This document shows, piece by piece, positions 1-9,166 of a stretch of 64,000 bases of DNA; the first letter of the stretch is position 1; the number at the start of each line of letters is the position of its first letter. The DNA lies in contig NZ_JACICC010000009.1 of NCBI RefSeq assembly GCF_014195635.1, positions 1-64,000 on the forward strand, in the 5' to 3' direction. The position numbers were made by a program, and so were the translations under genes. A model generated the notes under the pieces. The model searched no databases, was not told where the DNA came from, and saw nothing but the letters and a program-made list of their open reading frames with translations. The stretch is from Pseudochelatococcus contaminans (GTDB taxonomy: Bacteria > Pseudomonadota > Alphaproteobacteria > Rhizobiales > Beijerinckiaceae).

Positions 1-95
1 ACAACCCATTGACCAAAGCCTGATCAGAAAACCATACTCAGAGGTGGCTCACTTCTCGGTGGAAAAACCGGCTCAGTTCCGCGTGGAAACCAACA
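1..95. mobile_element. Terminal repeats of an IS21-like insertion sequence (partial)
   Basis: Two copies of a 20-nt motif lie in tandem at 46-65 and 70-89. Both begin GGCTCA and end GTGGAAA, and 16 of 20 bases match. Tandem imperfect repeats of this kind mark the ends of IS21-family elements. The copies stop just before 95, where relaxase-like coding sequence begins. I infer that an IS21-type element lies left of the window and inserted into the relaxase gene. No transposase is visible inside the window. Confidence 0.5.
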
Positions 96-1378
96 CCTTC
101 ACCCGCGATCTCGTGCGCCAGATGGAACATGATCTCGGCACCCGGCTCGACTGGGTGGCCGTCGATCACTGGAACACCGCGCATCCGCATGTCCATCTGA
201 TCGTGCGCGGCGTGCACGACGACGGCCAGGATCTCGTCATTTCCCGTGACTACGTCAAGGAGGGGATGCGCGATCGCGCGCGCGATCTCATCACGCAAGA
301 GTTGGGACCGCGTACCGACCTCGACATCCGCCGCACCATCGAAAGGCAGGTCGAGGCGGAACGCTGGACGCAACTCGATCGGCAGCTTGTCCGCGATGCA
401 GGTAAAGTCGGCATCATAGATCTTGCCCCGCACGCCGACCGCCAGCCCGACGAGTTCCACGCGCTGAAGGTCGGCAGGCTGCGTACCCTCGAAATCCTTG
501 GGCTGGCCGGACAGGTCGGCCATTCGCAATGGTTCATCAAGCCCGAAGCCGAGACGGTGCTGAGGGAACTCGGCGAGCGGGGCGACATCATCAAGCGTAT
601 GCACCATGCGCTCACCGAACGCGGCATCGAACGCGGGTCGGCGCAATTTGTCCTGGCGGCCGAGAGTCTCGATGCGCCGGTCATCGGCCGCCTGGTCGAG
701 CGCGGTCTCGACGATGAGCTGAAGGGAACGGCCTACGCCGTCGTCGACGGGGTGGACGGCCGCAGCCATCATATCAAGTTGCCGCATCTCGACGCCGCCG
801 GCGACAGTCCGCCCGGTTCGATCGTCGAACTGCGCGCCTATGAAGATGCACACGGCGAACGCCGCATTGCGCTCTCCGTCCGTTCGGATCTCGACATCGA
901 TCGCCAAATCACGGCCTCGGGCGCCACATGGCTCGACCGGCAGGCTGTGGCGCGCGAACCGCTGGCGCTCTCCGAGACCGGCTTCGGCGCCGAAGTGCGT
1001 CAGGCCATGGAACAGAGGGCCGATCATCTGGTCGGTGAAGGGCTGGCCGAGCGCCAGGGCCGGCGCATCGTTTTTGCCAGACGGCTGATCGACACCCTGC
1101 GCCGCCGCGAATTGGATGCACTCGGCGAGACGCTCGCCGCGCAGACCGGCACGGCGTTCAACCGTGCCGGCGGTGGCGAGTATGTCGCCGGCACCTATCG
1201 GCAGCGATTCACGCTCGCCTCCGGCCGCTTCGCCATGATCGACAACGGCCTCGGCTTTCAGCTCGTTCCCTGGTCGCCCTCCCTCGAACAGCAACTCGGC
1301 CGCCATGTCTCTGGCGTCGCCCGCAGCGACGGCGGCGTCGACTGGAGCTTCGGCCGCAAGCGGGGGCTCGGCCTCTAA
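2..1378 (+). pseudogene. 5'-truncated relaxase (VirD2-like, DUF3363 C-terminal region)
   Basis: The frame is open to the left edge, but the first 30 or so codons read through the IS21-like repeats. Family-like sequence begins only near base 95 (TFTRDLV). It keeps the late part of the nuclease domain, including the HPHVHL metal-binding histidines, and a long DUF3363-type C-terminal region. The N-terminal part, which should hold the nicking tyrosine, is absent. In conjugation this protein would nick oriT and lead the strand to the TraG coupling protein encoded next. I infer that this relaxase is inactive. The alternative is that the window edge hides a longer fused protein; GTG 44 would be an artificial start. 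Confidence 0.7.
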
Positions 1379-1407
1379 CTCTCAATTCCCAAGAAAGGAC
1401 CATCGCC

Positions 1408-3393
1408 ATGTCCGCGACGAAAATCCTCTGGGGGCAGATCATAATTGTCTTCCTCATCATTCTCCTGACCACCTGGGGCGCCACGCAATATGTCGGCTGG
1501 AGCCTTGGCTTTCAGACGCAACTTGGCGAGCCGTGGTTCAAGCTGTTCGGGATGCCCGTCTATTACCCGCCGGCGATCTATGTCTGGTGGTATTTCTACG
1601 ATGCCTATGCGCCGGAGGTTTTCGCCAGCGGCGGGATCATCGCTGCATCCGGTGGATTCATCGCCATTGCCGTCGCCATCGGCATGTCCGTCTGGCGCGC
1701 GCGGGAAGCGAAGAACGTCGCCACCTACGGCTCCGCGCGTTGGGCCGAGACAGTCGAGGTCAAAGACGCCGGGCTGCTCGATCCCGATGGCGTCGTGCTC
1801 GGTCGATACGAGCGCGAATATCTTCGCCATGACGGGCCTGAGCATGTGCTGTGCTTTGCGCCGACCAGGAGCGGCAAAGGTGTAGGCCTCGTCGTGCCCT
1901 CACTGCTGACCTGGCCGGGCTCTGCCATTGTCCATGACATCAAGGGTGAGAACTGGCAGATCACCGCCGGCTACCGTGCCCGGCACGGCCGCGTCCTGCT
2001 GTTCGATCCGACGAACACGCGATCTTCCGCCTACAATCCGTTGCTCGAAGTCCGCCGCGGCGAATGGGAGGTGCGTGATGTTCAGAACATTGCCGACATC
2101 CTCGTCGATCCGGAGGGAAGCCTGGAAAAAAGAAATCACTGGGAAAAGACATCCCATGCCTTGTTGGTCGGCGCCATTCTCCACGTTCTCTACGCCGAAG
2201 AGGACAAGACCCTGGCCGGCGTCGCCGCTTTCCTCTCCGACCCGAAGCGCCCGATCGAGTCGACACTCGCCGCGATGATGAAGACGGCGCATCTGGGCGA
2301 AGCCGGTCCTCACCCGGTCATCGCCAGCGCCGCGCGCGAACTGCTGAACAAGAGCGACAACGAGCGCAGCGGTGTGCTCTCGACCGCGATGTCATTTTTG
2401 GGGTTGTACCGCGATCCCGTCGTCGCACAAGTGACACGCCGCTGCGACTGGCGGATCACCGACATCGTGGGCGGCAAACGTCCGGCGACGCTCTACCTTG
2501 TCGTGCCTCCGAGCGACATCAACCGGACAAAACCTCTCATTCGCTTGATCCTTAATCAAGTCGGCCGGCGCCTGACCGAGGACTTGCAGGCGAGGGCCGG
2601 GCGGCACAGGTTGTTGCTCATGCTCGACGAGTTCCCGGCCCTGGGCCGGCTGGATTTCTTCGAGTCCGCCTTGGCCTTCATGGCCGGTTATGGCCTCAAG
2701 TCCTTTTTGATCGCCCAGAGCCTCAACCAAATCGAGCGCGCCTACGGCCCGAACAACAGCATCCTGGACAACTGCCATGTCAGGGTCTCGTTCGCAACCA
2801 ATGACGAAAGGACGGCGAGAAGGGTGAGCGATGCGCTCGGCACCGCCACCGAGATGAAGGCGATGAAGAACTACGCCGGGCACCGTCTGTCGCCTTGGCT
2901 CGGGCATCTGATGGTCTCGCGCTCGGAGACTGCCCGGCCATTGCTCACCCCCGGCGAAGTGATGCAACTGCCGCCATCAGACGAGATCGTCATGGTCGCC
3001 GGAACGCCGCCGATCAAGGCGAAAAAGGCGCGATACTTCGAGGATCCGCAGTTTCAGGAGCGGGTCTTGCCGCCACCAGAACTCACCCGTCCCGGTGAAC
3101 CGCGCCCCGACGACTGGAGCCGTTTGCCGATCCCAGTTCGCCCGGAAAGTGGGGAGGCTCCAGCAGGCTCGGCCGCGGAAAATGAAGACCCGACAGAATC
3201 CGAGCGTCGCCATCAGCCGGAGCTTAATCGGGTGAAGCCGGTGGAGAAGAAGGCGCCGATCGAGAACGAGTTCGGGATCGATCCACCCGACGACATGGAG
3301 GAGGCGGCCACCCGAAACCGGCGTCTGACGCGCCTCATGCACGGCGTCGCACGGCAAGTTTCGCTCGATCCCAATGACGGCATGGAGCTGTGA
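1408..3393 (+). CDS. traG: Type IV coupling protein TraG (VirD4 family), copy 1
   Basis: This 661-residue inner-membrane ATPase links the relaxosome to the mating channel. Two hydrophobic segments lie near residues 8-25 and 73-93. The Walker A motif (PTRSGKG) is at about 152-158 and the Walker B region (LLMLDEFPAL) at about 403-412, followed by the family's GLKSFLIAQS block. The proline- and charge-rich C-terminal tail differs from copy 2. It lies 29 bp after the relaxase with an AAGGA ribosome site. Its stop touches the start of the next gene, so the two are probably co-transcribed. The length is normal for the family. Confidence 0.95.
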   Translation: MSATKILWGQIIIVFLIILLTTWGATQYVGWSLGFQTQLGEPWFKLFGMPVYYPPAIYVWWYFYDAYAPEVFASGGIIAASGGFIAIAVAIGMSVWRAREAKNVATYGSARWAETVEVKDAGLLDPDGVVLGRYEREYLRHDGPEHVLCFAPTRSGKGVGLVVPSLLTWPGSAIVHDIKGENWQITAGYRARHGRVLLFDPTNTRSSAYNPLLEVRRGEWEVRDVQNIADILVDPEGSLEKRNHWEKTSHALLVGAILHVLYAEEDKTLAGVAAFLSDPKRPIESTLAAMMKTAHLGEAGPHPVIASAARELLNKSDNERSGVLSTAMSFLGLYRDPVVAQVTRRCDWRITDIVGGKRPATLYLVVPPSDINRTKPLIRLILNQVGRRLTEDLQARAGRHRLLLMLDEFPALGRLDFFESALAFMAGYGLKSFLIAQSLNQIERAYGPNNSILDNCHVRVSFATNDERTARRVSDALGTATEMKAMKNYAGHRLSPWLGHLMVSRSETARPLLTPGEVMQLPPSDEIVMVAGTPPIKAKKARYFEDPQFQERVLPPPELTRPGEPRPDDWSRLPIPVRPESGEAPAGSAAENEDPTESERRHQPELNRVKPVEKKAPIENEFGIDPPDDMEEAATRNRRLTRLMHGVARQVSLDPNDGMEL

Positions 3394-3398
3394 GCGCC

Positions 3399-3863
3399 AT
3401 GACCGGACGAAAGAAGAAGGCCCAGATTTCCGTCTATCTCGACCCGGACGTGATGACGATGCTGTCAGACTACGCCGCACGCCGGGAGCAATCGCTTTCC
3501 CAGATCGCCGAGGCCGCGATCGCGTCGTTCCTGTCACCGGACGACGCCGAGCGACGCGAGGCGGTAATCGCCAAACGCCTCGACCAGCTCGACCGCAGGA
3601 TGACCCGGATGGAGCGCGATCTCGGCATCTCGGTGGAAACCCTGGCGGTCTTCATCCGCTTCTGGCTCACCACTACACCGGCATTGCCCGAACCCGCTGC
3701 GCAGGCTGCGCGCGCCAAGGCTGGAGAGCGTTACGAAGCCTTCGTAACCGCGCTCGGCCGCAGGCTCGCGCAGGGGCCAAAGTTGCGGCAGGAAATCAGC
3801 GAGGACATTGTCGACTCATCGGACGGTCAGGTCGCTTCGGGCGCAGACGCACAGGGCGAATAG
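3399..3863 (+). CDS. Ribbon-helix-helix (CopG-like) protein, copy 1
   Basis: This 154-residue protein has an N-terminal RHH fold: a beta strand (KAQISVYLD) followed by two helices over residues 5-45. The rest is charged and helical. A matching gene sits between traG and trbB in the second operon, with the same central pattern (FxxFWLT) and the same LGRRLA motif. It is probably a DNA-binding autoregulator or a relaxosome accessory protein. ATG 3399 was chosen over GTG 3390 because copy 2 also starts with MT followed by basic residues. Confidence 0.8.
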   Translation: MTGRKKKAQISVYLDPDVMTMLSDYAARREQSLSQIAEAAIASFLSPDDAERREAVIAKRLDQLDRRMTRMERDLGISVETLAVFIRFWLTTTPALPEPAAQAARAKAGERYEAFVTALGRRLAQGPKLRQEISEDIVDSSDGQVASGADAQGE

Positions 3864-3980
3864 TGACCACTCCGGTGAGGTCAAGGAGATCGCAACTCCG
3901 CCGTTCTCCTGTATTTGCACGCCATGCCACTACGACGCTAAATACTTGTTGAATAGGTCGAATTTACGGCTCTTTTAATC

Positions 3981-4027
3981 ATCCCCGTCCGGGGACTGTC
4001 TGATCTTCCCCGGCCAGGAACGGGGAT
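3981..4027 (+). promoter_or_regulatory. Nested hairpin directly upstream of trbB (copy 1)
   Basis: The outer arms ATCCCCGT (3981-3988) and ACGGGGAT (4020-4027) are perfectly complementary. The inner arms CCGGGGA (3989-3995) and TCCCCGG (4007-4013) are too, with an 11-nt loop. The AGGA ribosome site for trbB sits in the six-nt bulge at 4014-4019, and ATG follows three bases after the structure. A counterpart with different stem bases precedes trbB in the second operon. It could sequester the ribosome site or act as a DNA operator. Confidence 0.7.
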
Positions 4028-4030
4028 CGG

Positions 4031-5020
4031 ATGGCAGGTTCGCATCACAATTCGGAAGGCTTGGCTCGCAGCGTGCGGATGCTGCGCACCGCACTCGGCC
4101 TCGCCATTGTCCGGTTTCTGGACGACCCGGACGTTGCCGAGGTGATGCTCAATCCCGACGGCCGGTTGTGGATCGACCGCCTGTCGGGAGGGATGTCCGA
4201 CACGGGCGAGCGTCTGTCCCCGTCTGACGGCGAACGCATCATCCGTTTGGTCGCCCACCACGTTGGTGCGGAGGTTCACTCCGGAGCGCCAGGGCTTTCG
4301 GCCGAGTTGCCGGAAACTGGCGAACGCTTCGAGGGGCTGTTGCCTCCAGTAGTGACCGCTCCCGCTTTCGCGATCCGCAAGCCAGCGGTCGCCGTGTTCA
4401 GCCTCGACGACTACGTTGCCGCCGGCATCATGTCGGCGGATCAGGCAGAGACGCTGCGGGGAGCCATAGTCGGCCACGCCAACATCCTCGTCGCCGGCGG
4501 AACCAGCACCGGCAAGACGACATTGGTCAATGCACTTCTGGACGAGGTTGCCAAAAGCCCCGACCGCCTTCTCATCGTCGAGGATATGCGTGAGCTGCAA
4601 TCCCGATCCGAAAACAAGGTGCCTATGCGCACCAAGGACTTTATCGCCGATCTTCTCTATCTCTCCCGCCGCTCCATGCGTCTCCGGCCCGACCGCATCA
4701 TCGTTGGCGAGGTGCGTGGGTCCGAAGCCCTTCAATTGCTGAAACTCTGGGGCACCGGCCATCCCGGCGGTATCGGCACCATCCACGCCAGCACGGCGAT
4801 CGGCGCCCTGCGCCGGCTGGAACAACTCGTCCAGGAAGCCGTCGTTACCGTCCCGAAGACGCTCATCGCCGACACCATCGACATCGTTGCCGTGCTATCC
4901 GGTCGCGGCCCCGCGCGCCGGCTCTCCGAACTCGCCCGCGTAGAAGGGCTCGGGCCGGACGCCGACTACCGCATCGCCCCCGCGATCCCACCCGCAAACC
5001 CCAATGGAGAACAATCATGA
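4031..5020 (+). CDS. trbB: Conjugal transfer ATPase TrbB (VirB11 family), copy 1
   Basis: This 329-residue hexameric traffic ATPase is expected at the cytoplasmic face of the type IV secretion channel. The Walker A motif GGTSTGKTT is at 156-164, Walker B near 223-230, and the VirB11 His box ([11 protein letters not shown]) at about 244-254. It is the first gene of the trb operon, 167 bp after the RHH gene and directly behind the nested hairpin. Its stop overlaps the trbC start by ATGA. Confidence 0.96.
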   Translation: MAGSHHNSEGLARSVRMLRTALGLAIVRFLDDPDVAEVMLNPDGRLWIDRLSGGMSDTGERLSPSDGERIIRLVAHHVGAEVHSGAPGLSAELPETGERFEGLLPPVVTAPAFAIRKPAVAVFSLDDYVAAGIMSADQAETLRGAIVGHANILVAGGTSTGKTTLVNALLDEVAKSPDRLLIVEDMRELQSRSENKVPMRTKDFIADLLYLSRRSMRLRPDRIIVGEVRGSEALQLLKLWGTGHPGGIGTIHASTAIGALRRLEQLVQEAVVTVPKTLIADTIDIVAVLSGRGPARRLSELARVEGLGPDADYRIAPAIPPANPNGEQS

Positions 5021-5349
5021 TTCGAACCCTTTCGTGCGGCTGCAACGCCATGGCGACGGCCGCGACCGCCATGACCGTCAGCCTCATGTTCGCGCCGGCG
5101 GCCCATGCCTCCGGCTCATCCATGCCGTGGGAGGCGCCGCTGCAATCCATCCTTCAGTCAATCGAAGGGCCGGTCGCCAAGATCATCGCCGTCATCATCA
5201 TTATCGTCACCGGCCTGACGCTGGCCTTCGGCGACAGCTCCGGCGGCTTCCGGCGGCTGATCCAGATCGTGTTCGGTCTCAGCATCGCCTTCGCCGCTTC
5301 AAGCTTCTTCCTGTCGTTCTTTTCGTTCGGTGGCGGGGCGCTGGTCTGA
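5017..5349 (+). CDS. trbC: Conjugal pilin subunit TrbC (VirB2 family), copy 1
   Basis: This 110-residue pre-pilin has a long signal peptide ending near AHA (about residue 31). Two hydrophobic segments follow, separated by a short loop with the FGDSSGG motif, which is the usual TrbC/VirB2 layout. It forms the conjugative pilus after processing. It overlaps trbB by four bases and trbD by one (TGATG), which indicates translational coupling. Confidence 0.93.
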   Translation: MIRTLSCGCNAMATAATAMTVSLMFAPAAHASGSSMPWEAPLQSILQSIEGPVAKIIAVIIIIVTGLTLAFGDSSGGFRRLIQIVFGLSIAFAASSFFLSFFSFGGGALV

Positions 5350-5630
5350 TGGCGGGCGGTCTCGAACAACTCGACGAGGTGCCGGGCTTCACGGTGTCGG
5401 TTCACCGCGCGCTGACCGAACACATCCTGCTCGGCGGCGCCCCGCGCTCCATCGCCATCATGAACGGCACGCTCGCCGGGGCTGTGGGCCTCGGCCTGCG
5501 CCTCTGGCTGGTCGGCCTCGCCATCTGGGCCATCGGTCATTTCGCGGCAGTCTGGGCCGCGAAGCGCGATCCGCTGTTCGTGGAAGTGGGAAGGCGACAC
5601 CTGCGCATCCCCGGCCACCTCACGGTCTGA
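5349..5630 (+). CDS. trbD: Conjugal transfer protein TrbD (VirB3 family), copy 1
   Basis: This 93-residue protein has an early basic/hydrophilic segment (PGFTVSVHRALTE) and a hydrophobic hairpin over about 35-70, typical of VirB3 proteins that anchor the pilus assembly complex in the inner membrane. ATG 5349 overlaps the trbC stop. It lies 12 bp before trbE, its usual partner. Copy 2 has exactly the same length. Confidence 0.93.
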   Translation: MAGGLEQLDEVPGFTVSVHRALTEHILLGGAPRSIAIMNGTLAGAVGLGLRLWLVGLAIWAIGHFAAVWAAKRDPLFVEVGRRHLRIPGHLTV

Positions 5631-5642
5631 AGGAGTCTGTCG

Positions 5643-8099
5643 ATGATGAACCTTGCCGAATACCGCAATCGCAACGCACGGCTGGCCGACTATCTGCCTT
5701 GGGCCGCGCTGGTCGGCGGGGGCGTTGTTCTGAACAAGGACGGCAGCTTCCAGCGCACCGCGCGGTTCCGCGGGCCTGATCTCGACAGCGCCGTCGCCGC
5801 CGAGTTGGTCGGCACGGCCGGCCGCATCAACAATGCCGTGCGCCGTCTAGGTTCCGGCTGGAGCCTCTTTGTCGAGGCGCAGCGCTACGAGGCCGCGAGC
5901 TACCCGGACAGTCGTTTTCCCGATGCCGCGTCGGCGCTGGTCGATGCAGAGAGGAAGGCCGATTTCGAGGAAGCCGGCACGCACTATATATCCAGCTACT
6001 TCCTGACCTTCGCCTGGCTGCCACCAGCCGAAGATGCTGCCCGCGCCGAAAGCTGGCTCTACGAGGGCCGCGAGCAAGGCGGCGTCGATCCGTTCGAGGC
6101 CCTGCGCGGCTTCACGGATCGCACCGATCGCGTGCTGGCGCTGCTCGACGGCTTCATGCCGGAATGCCACTGGCTCGACGATAGCGAGACGCTGACCTAC
6201 CTACACTCAACCATTTCCACCAACCGGCACCGCGTCCGCGTTCCCGAGACGCCGATGTATCTCGATGCCCTCCTGGCCGATCAGTCTCTGACTGGCGGGC
6301 TGGAGCCGCGCCTCGGCAACACGCATCTGCGCATTCTCACGATTGTCGGTTTTCCGACCGCAACCACGCCCGGCATCCTCGATGAGCTGAACAAGCTCGC
6401 CTTTCCCTATCGCTGGTCGACGCGCGCGATCCTGCTGGACAAGACCGACGCCATCCGGCTGCTCACCCGCATCCGTCGCCAGTGGTTTGCGAAACGCAAG
6501 TCGATCGCCGCCATCTTAAAAGAAGTGATGACCAACGAGGCGTCCGTCCTCGTGGATACCGATGCCGCGAACAAGGCGGCCGATGCGGACATCGCGCTTC
6601 AGGAACTCGGCGCCGACTATGCCGGCATGGCCTATGTCACGGCGACAATCGCCGTCTGGGACACCAATCCCCGTCTGGCAGACGAAAAGCTCCGCCTTGT
6701 CGAAAAGACAGTTCAGAGCCGCGATTTCACGGCGATGCCGGAAACCATCAATGCGGTCGATGCCTGGCTCGGCTCACTGCCGGGGCATGTTTACGCCAAT
6801 GTCCGTCAGCCACCGATCTCGACGCTCAATCTCGCCCACATGATCCCCCTCAGTGCCGTGTGGGCGGGGCCGGAACGGGACAGCCATCTCGGTGCGCCGC
6901 CCTTGCTCTTTGGCAAGACCGAAGGAAGCACCCCGTTCCGGCTTTCCATTCACGTCGGCGATGTCGGGCATACGCTTGTTGTCGGCCCGACCGGATCGGG
7001 CAAAAGTGTGTTGCTCGCCTGCATGGCGCTCCAGTTCAGGCGCTATGAGCGGAGCCAGGTTTTCGCTTTCGATTTCGGGGGCTCGATCCGGGCCGCAGCC
7101 CTCGCCATGGGCGGCGACTGGCATGATCTTGGAGGTGATCTCACCGAGGGAGACGCATTTTCCGTTTCGCTCCAGCCGCTTGCGCGCATCCATGATGTTC
7201 CGGAACGCGCTTGGGCGGCCGACTGGATCGTCTCCATCCTGACCCGCGAGAACATCGCGATCACGCCGGATGTCAAGGAACATATCTGGACGGCGCTGAC
7301 CTCTCTCGCTTCGGCGCCGGTCGAGGAACGCACCATCACCGGCCTGACGGTGCTGCTGCAATCGAACGACCTGAAACAAGCCTTGCGCCCGTATTGCGTC
7401 GGCGGTCCCTACGGCCGCCTGCTCGATGCCGAAACCGAACACCTCGGCAGTGCGTCGGTGCAGGCGTTCGAGATCGAGGGGCTAGTCGGCACAGGCGCCG
7501 CGCCGGCCGTCCTGTCCTATCTGTTCCACCGCATCGGCGACCGGCTCGACGGCTCGCCGACCTTGCTCATCATCGATGAGGGCTGGTTGGCGCTGGACGA
7601 CGAAGCCTTTTCCGGACAGTTGCGGGAATGGCTGAAAACCCTGCGCAAGAAGAATGCATCGGTCATCTTCGCCACGCAGTCGCTGTCCGACATCGACAAT
7701 TCTGCCATCGCCCCCGCGATCATCGAAAGTTGCCTGACACGGCTTCTTCTTCCGAACGAGCGTGCCGTCGAACCGCAGATCACCGCCATCTATCAGCGAT
7801 TTGGCTTGAACGCACGGCAGATCGAGATCCTCGCGCGGGCCGCGCCGAAGAAAGACTACTACTGCCAGAGCCGCAGCGGGAATCGTCTGTTCGAGCTGGG
7901 CCTGTCCGAAGTCGGGCTGGCGCTCACGGCCGCCTCCTCGAAATCCGACCAGTCCGCCATCGCCCGCGTCTTCGCCGAGCACGGCCGGGACGGCTTCCTA
8001 GCCGCCTGGCTTCGCCTGCGCGGCGTCGACTGGGCCGCGGACCTCATTCCCGACCTCGCAAATCTCATCCCCCAGCCCGACAAGGAGACTTCATCATGA
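5643..8099 (+). CDS. trbE: Conjugal transfer ATPase TrbE (VirB4 family), copy 1
   Basis: This 818-residue protein is the largest T4SS ATPase and drives pilus biogenesis and substrate transfer. The Walker A motif GPTGSGKS is at 448-455 and Walker B (LLIIDEGW) at 641-648, followed by an FATQS motif. Length equals copy 2, and long blocks are identical by eye. Two ATG codons in a row (5643, 5646) could start it. The stop overlaps trbJ by ATGA. Confidence 0.96.
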   Translation: MMNLAEYRNRNARLADYLPWAALVGGGVVLNKDGSFQRTARFRGPDLDSAVAAELVGTAGRINNAVRRLGSGWSLFVEAQRYEAASYPDSRFPDAASALVDAERKADFEEAGTHYISSYFLTFAWLPPAEDAARAESWLYEGREQGGVDPFEALRGFTDRTDRVLALLDGFMPECHWLDDSETLTYLHSTISTNRHRVRVPETPMYLDALLADQSLTGGLEPRLGNTHLRILTIVGFPTATTPGILDELNKLAFPYRWSTRAILLDKTDAIRLLTRIRRQWFAKRKSIAAILKEVMTNEASVLVDTDAANKAADADIALQELGADYAGMAYVTATIAVWDTNPRLADEKLRLVEKTVQSRDFTAMPETINAVDAWLGSLPGHVYANVRQPPISTLNLAHMIPLSAVWAGPERDSHLGAPPLLFGKTEGSTPFRLSIHVGDVGHTLVVGPTGSGKSVLLACMALQFRRYERSQVFAFDFGGSIRAAALAMGGDWHDLGGDLTEGDAFSVSLQPLARIHDVPERAWAADWIVSILTRENIAITPDVKEHIWTALTSLASAPVEERTITGLTVLLQSNDLKQALRPYCVGGPYGRLLDAETEHLGSASVQAFEIEGLVGTGAAPAVLSYLFHRIGDRLDGSPTLLIIDEGWLALDDEAFSGQLREWLKTLRKKNASVIFATQSLSDIDNSAIAPAIIESCLTRLLLPNERAVEPQITAIYQRFGLNARQIEILARAAPKKDYYCQSRSGNRLFELGLSEVGLALTAASSKSDQSAIARVFAEHGRDGFLAAWLRLRGVDWAADLIPDLANLIPQPDKETSS

Positions 8100-8857
8100 A
8101 AACCCGTCATTCCCGCGCGGCCTTGCTTGCCGCATCTTTTCTTGCCCTCTCAGGCCCGGCTTCGCTGGTTCTGGCGCCGCCGGCTTCCGCTGCCTGGATC
8201 GTGTTCGATCCGAGGAATTACATCGAGAATGTCCTGTCGGCCGCGAGATCGCTGGAGCAGATCAACAACCAAATCCAGTCGCTTCAGAACGAGGCGCAAT
8301 CGCTCATCAACCAGGCCCGCAATCTGGCGAGCCTGCCATATTCCTCGCTCCAGCAGCTCCAGCAGTCCGTTCAGCGCACACAGCAGCTTCTGCAGCAGGC
8401 GCAGAATATCGCCTTCGACGTCCAGCAGATCGACCAGGCGTTCCAGCAGCAATATGGCAACGTCTCGCTGACGACGAGCCAACAGCAGCTCGTCGCCGAC
8501 GCCCGCTCGCGCTGGCAGAACACGGTCGGCGGCCTTCGAGACGCTCTCCGCGTTCAGGCCGGCGTCGTGGGCAACATCGAGACCAACCGCGCCGAGATGT
8601 ATGCGCTCGTCGGCCAGAGCCAAGGCGCAACCGGAGCGCTGCAAGCCACTCAGGCCGGCAATCAATTGTTGGCCCTTCAGGCGCAACAGCTTTCCGACCT
8701 GATCGCGCTGATTTCGGCCAATGGCCGCGCCGAAGCGCTCACCGAGGCCGAACGCACCGCCGCCGCCGAACAGGGCCGCGAGCAGCGCCGCCGCTTCCTA
8801 ACGCCGGGCAGCGGGTATCAGCCAGGCAATGCGCAGATGTTCAACAACGGCAATTGA
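8096..8857 (+). CDS. trbJ: Conjugal transfer protein TrbJ (VirB5-like), copy 1
   Basis: This 253-residue exported protein has an N-terminal signal peptide ending around SAAW. A long Gln- and Leu-rich helical region with coiled-coil character follows (repeated LQQLQQS/QQAQ). It is thought to be a minor pilus-tip component. The start at 8096 overlaps the trbE stop. A longer upstream frame is only a shadow of trbE. Confidence 0.93.
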   Translation: MKTRHSRAALLAASFLALSGPASLVLAPPASAAWIVFDPRNYIENVLSAARSLEQINNQIQSLQNEAQSLINQARNLASLPYSSLQQLQQSVQRTQQLLQQAQNIAFDVQQIDQAFQQQYGNVSLTTSQQQLVADARSRWQNTVGGLRDALRVQAGVVGNIETNRAEMYALVGQSQGATGALQATQAGNQLLALQAQQLSDLIALISANGRAEALTEAERTAAAEQGREQRRRFLTPGSGYQPGNAQMFNNGN

Positions 8858-8874
8858 CCGACGGAGGGGCGCCT

Positions 8875-9162
8875 ATGGACGGCAAGATGCTGGCCCGGCT
8901 CGCGGCGGTCGTGTTCGTCGCCATCGCCATCACCGCCACGGCGATCGAGATGACCCGCACGGAGGAGCCGCCGACGCCCCGCTCGGCCGTTTCCGCCGAA
9001 CCAGCGCGCGATCCACTGCGCGAGAAGCAGCGTCGGTGCCAGCGTCTCGGCGAAGCGGCCGCAAGCGACCCCGAATGCCTGCGCGTCTGGGCCGAGAGCC
9101 GCGACCGCTTCCTCGGCCGGGCCTCTGCACCCGCCGCACCACAGACCGCGGAAGGACAGTGA
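8875..9162 (+). CDS. trbK: Putative entry-exclusion protein TrbK (TrbK-alt type), copy 1
   Basis: This 95-residue protein has one N-terminal membrane segment (residues 6-25) and a small soluble domain with two cysteines in a conserved CQRLGEAAASDPEC block. By position between trbJ and trbL it is the entry-exclusion gene, which limits redundant conjugation. ATG 8875 follows a GGAGGGG ribosome site. The segment after the membrane anchor differs sharply from copy 2 although both ends match. Confidence 0.82.
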   Translation: MDGKMLARLAAVVFVAIAITATAIEMTRTEEPPTPRSAVSAEPARDPLREKQRRCQRLGEAAASDPECLRVWAESRDRFLGRASAPAAPQTAEGQ

Positions 9163-9166
9163 TCCG

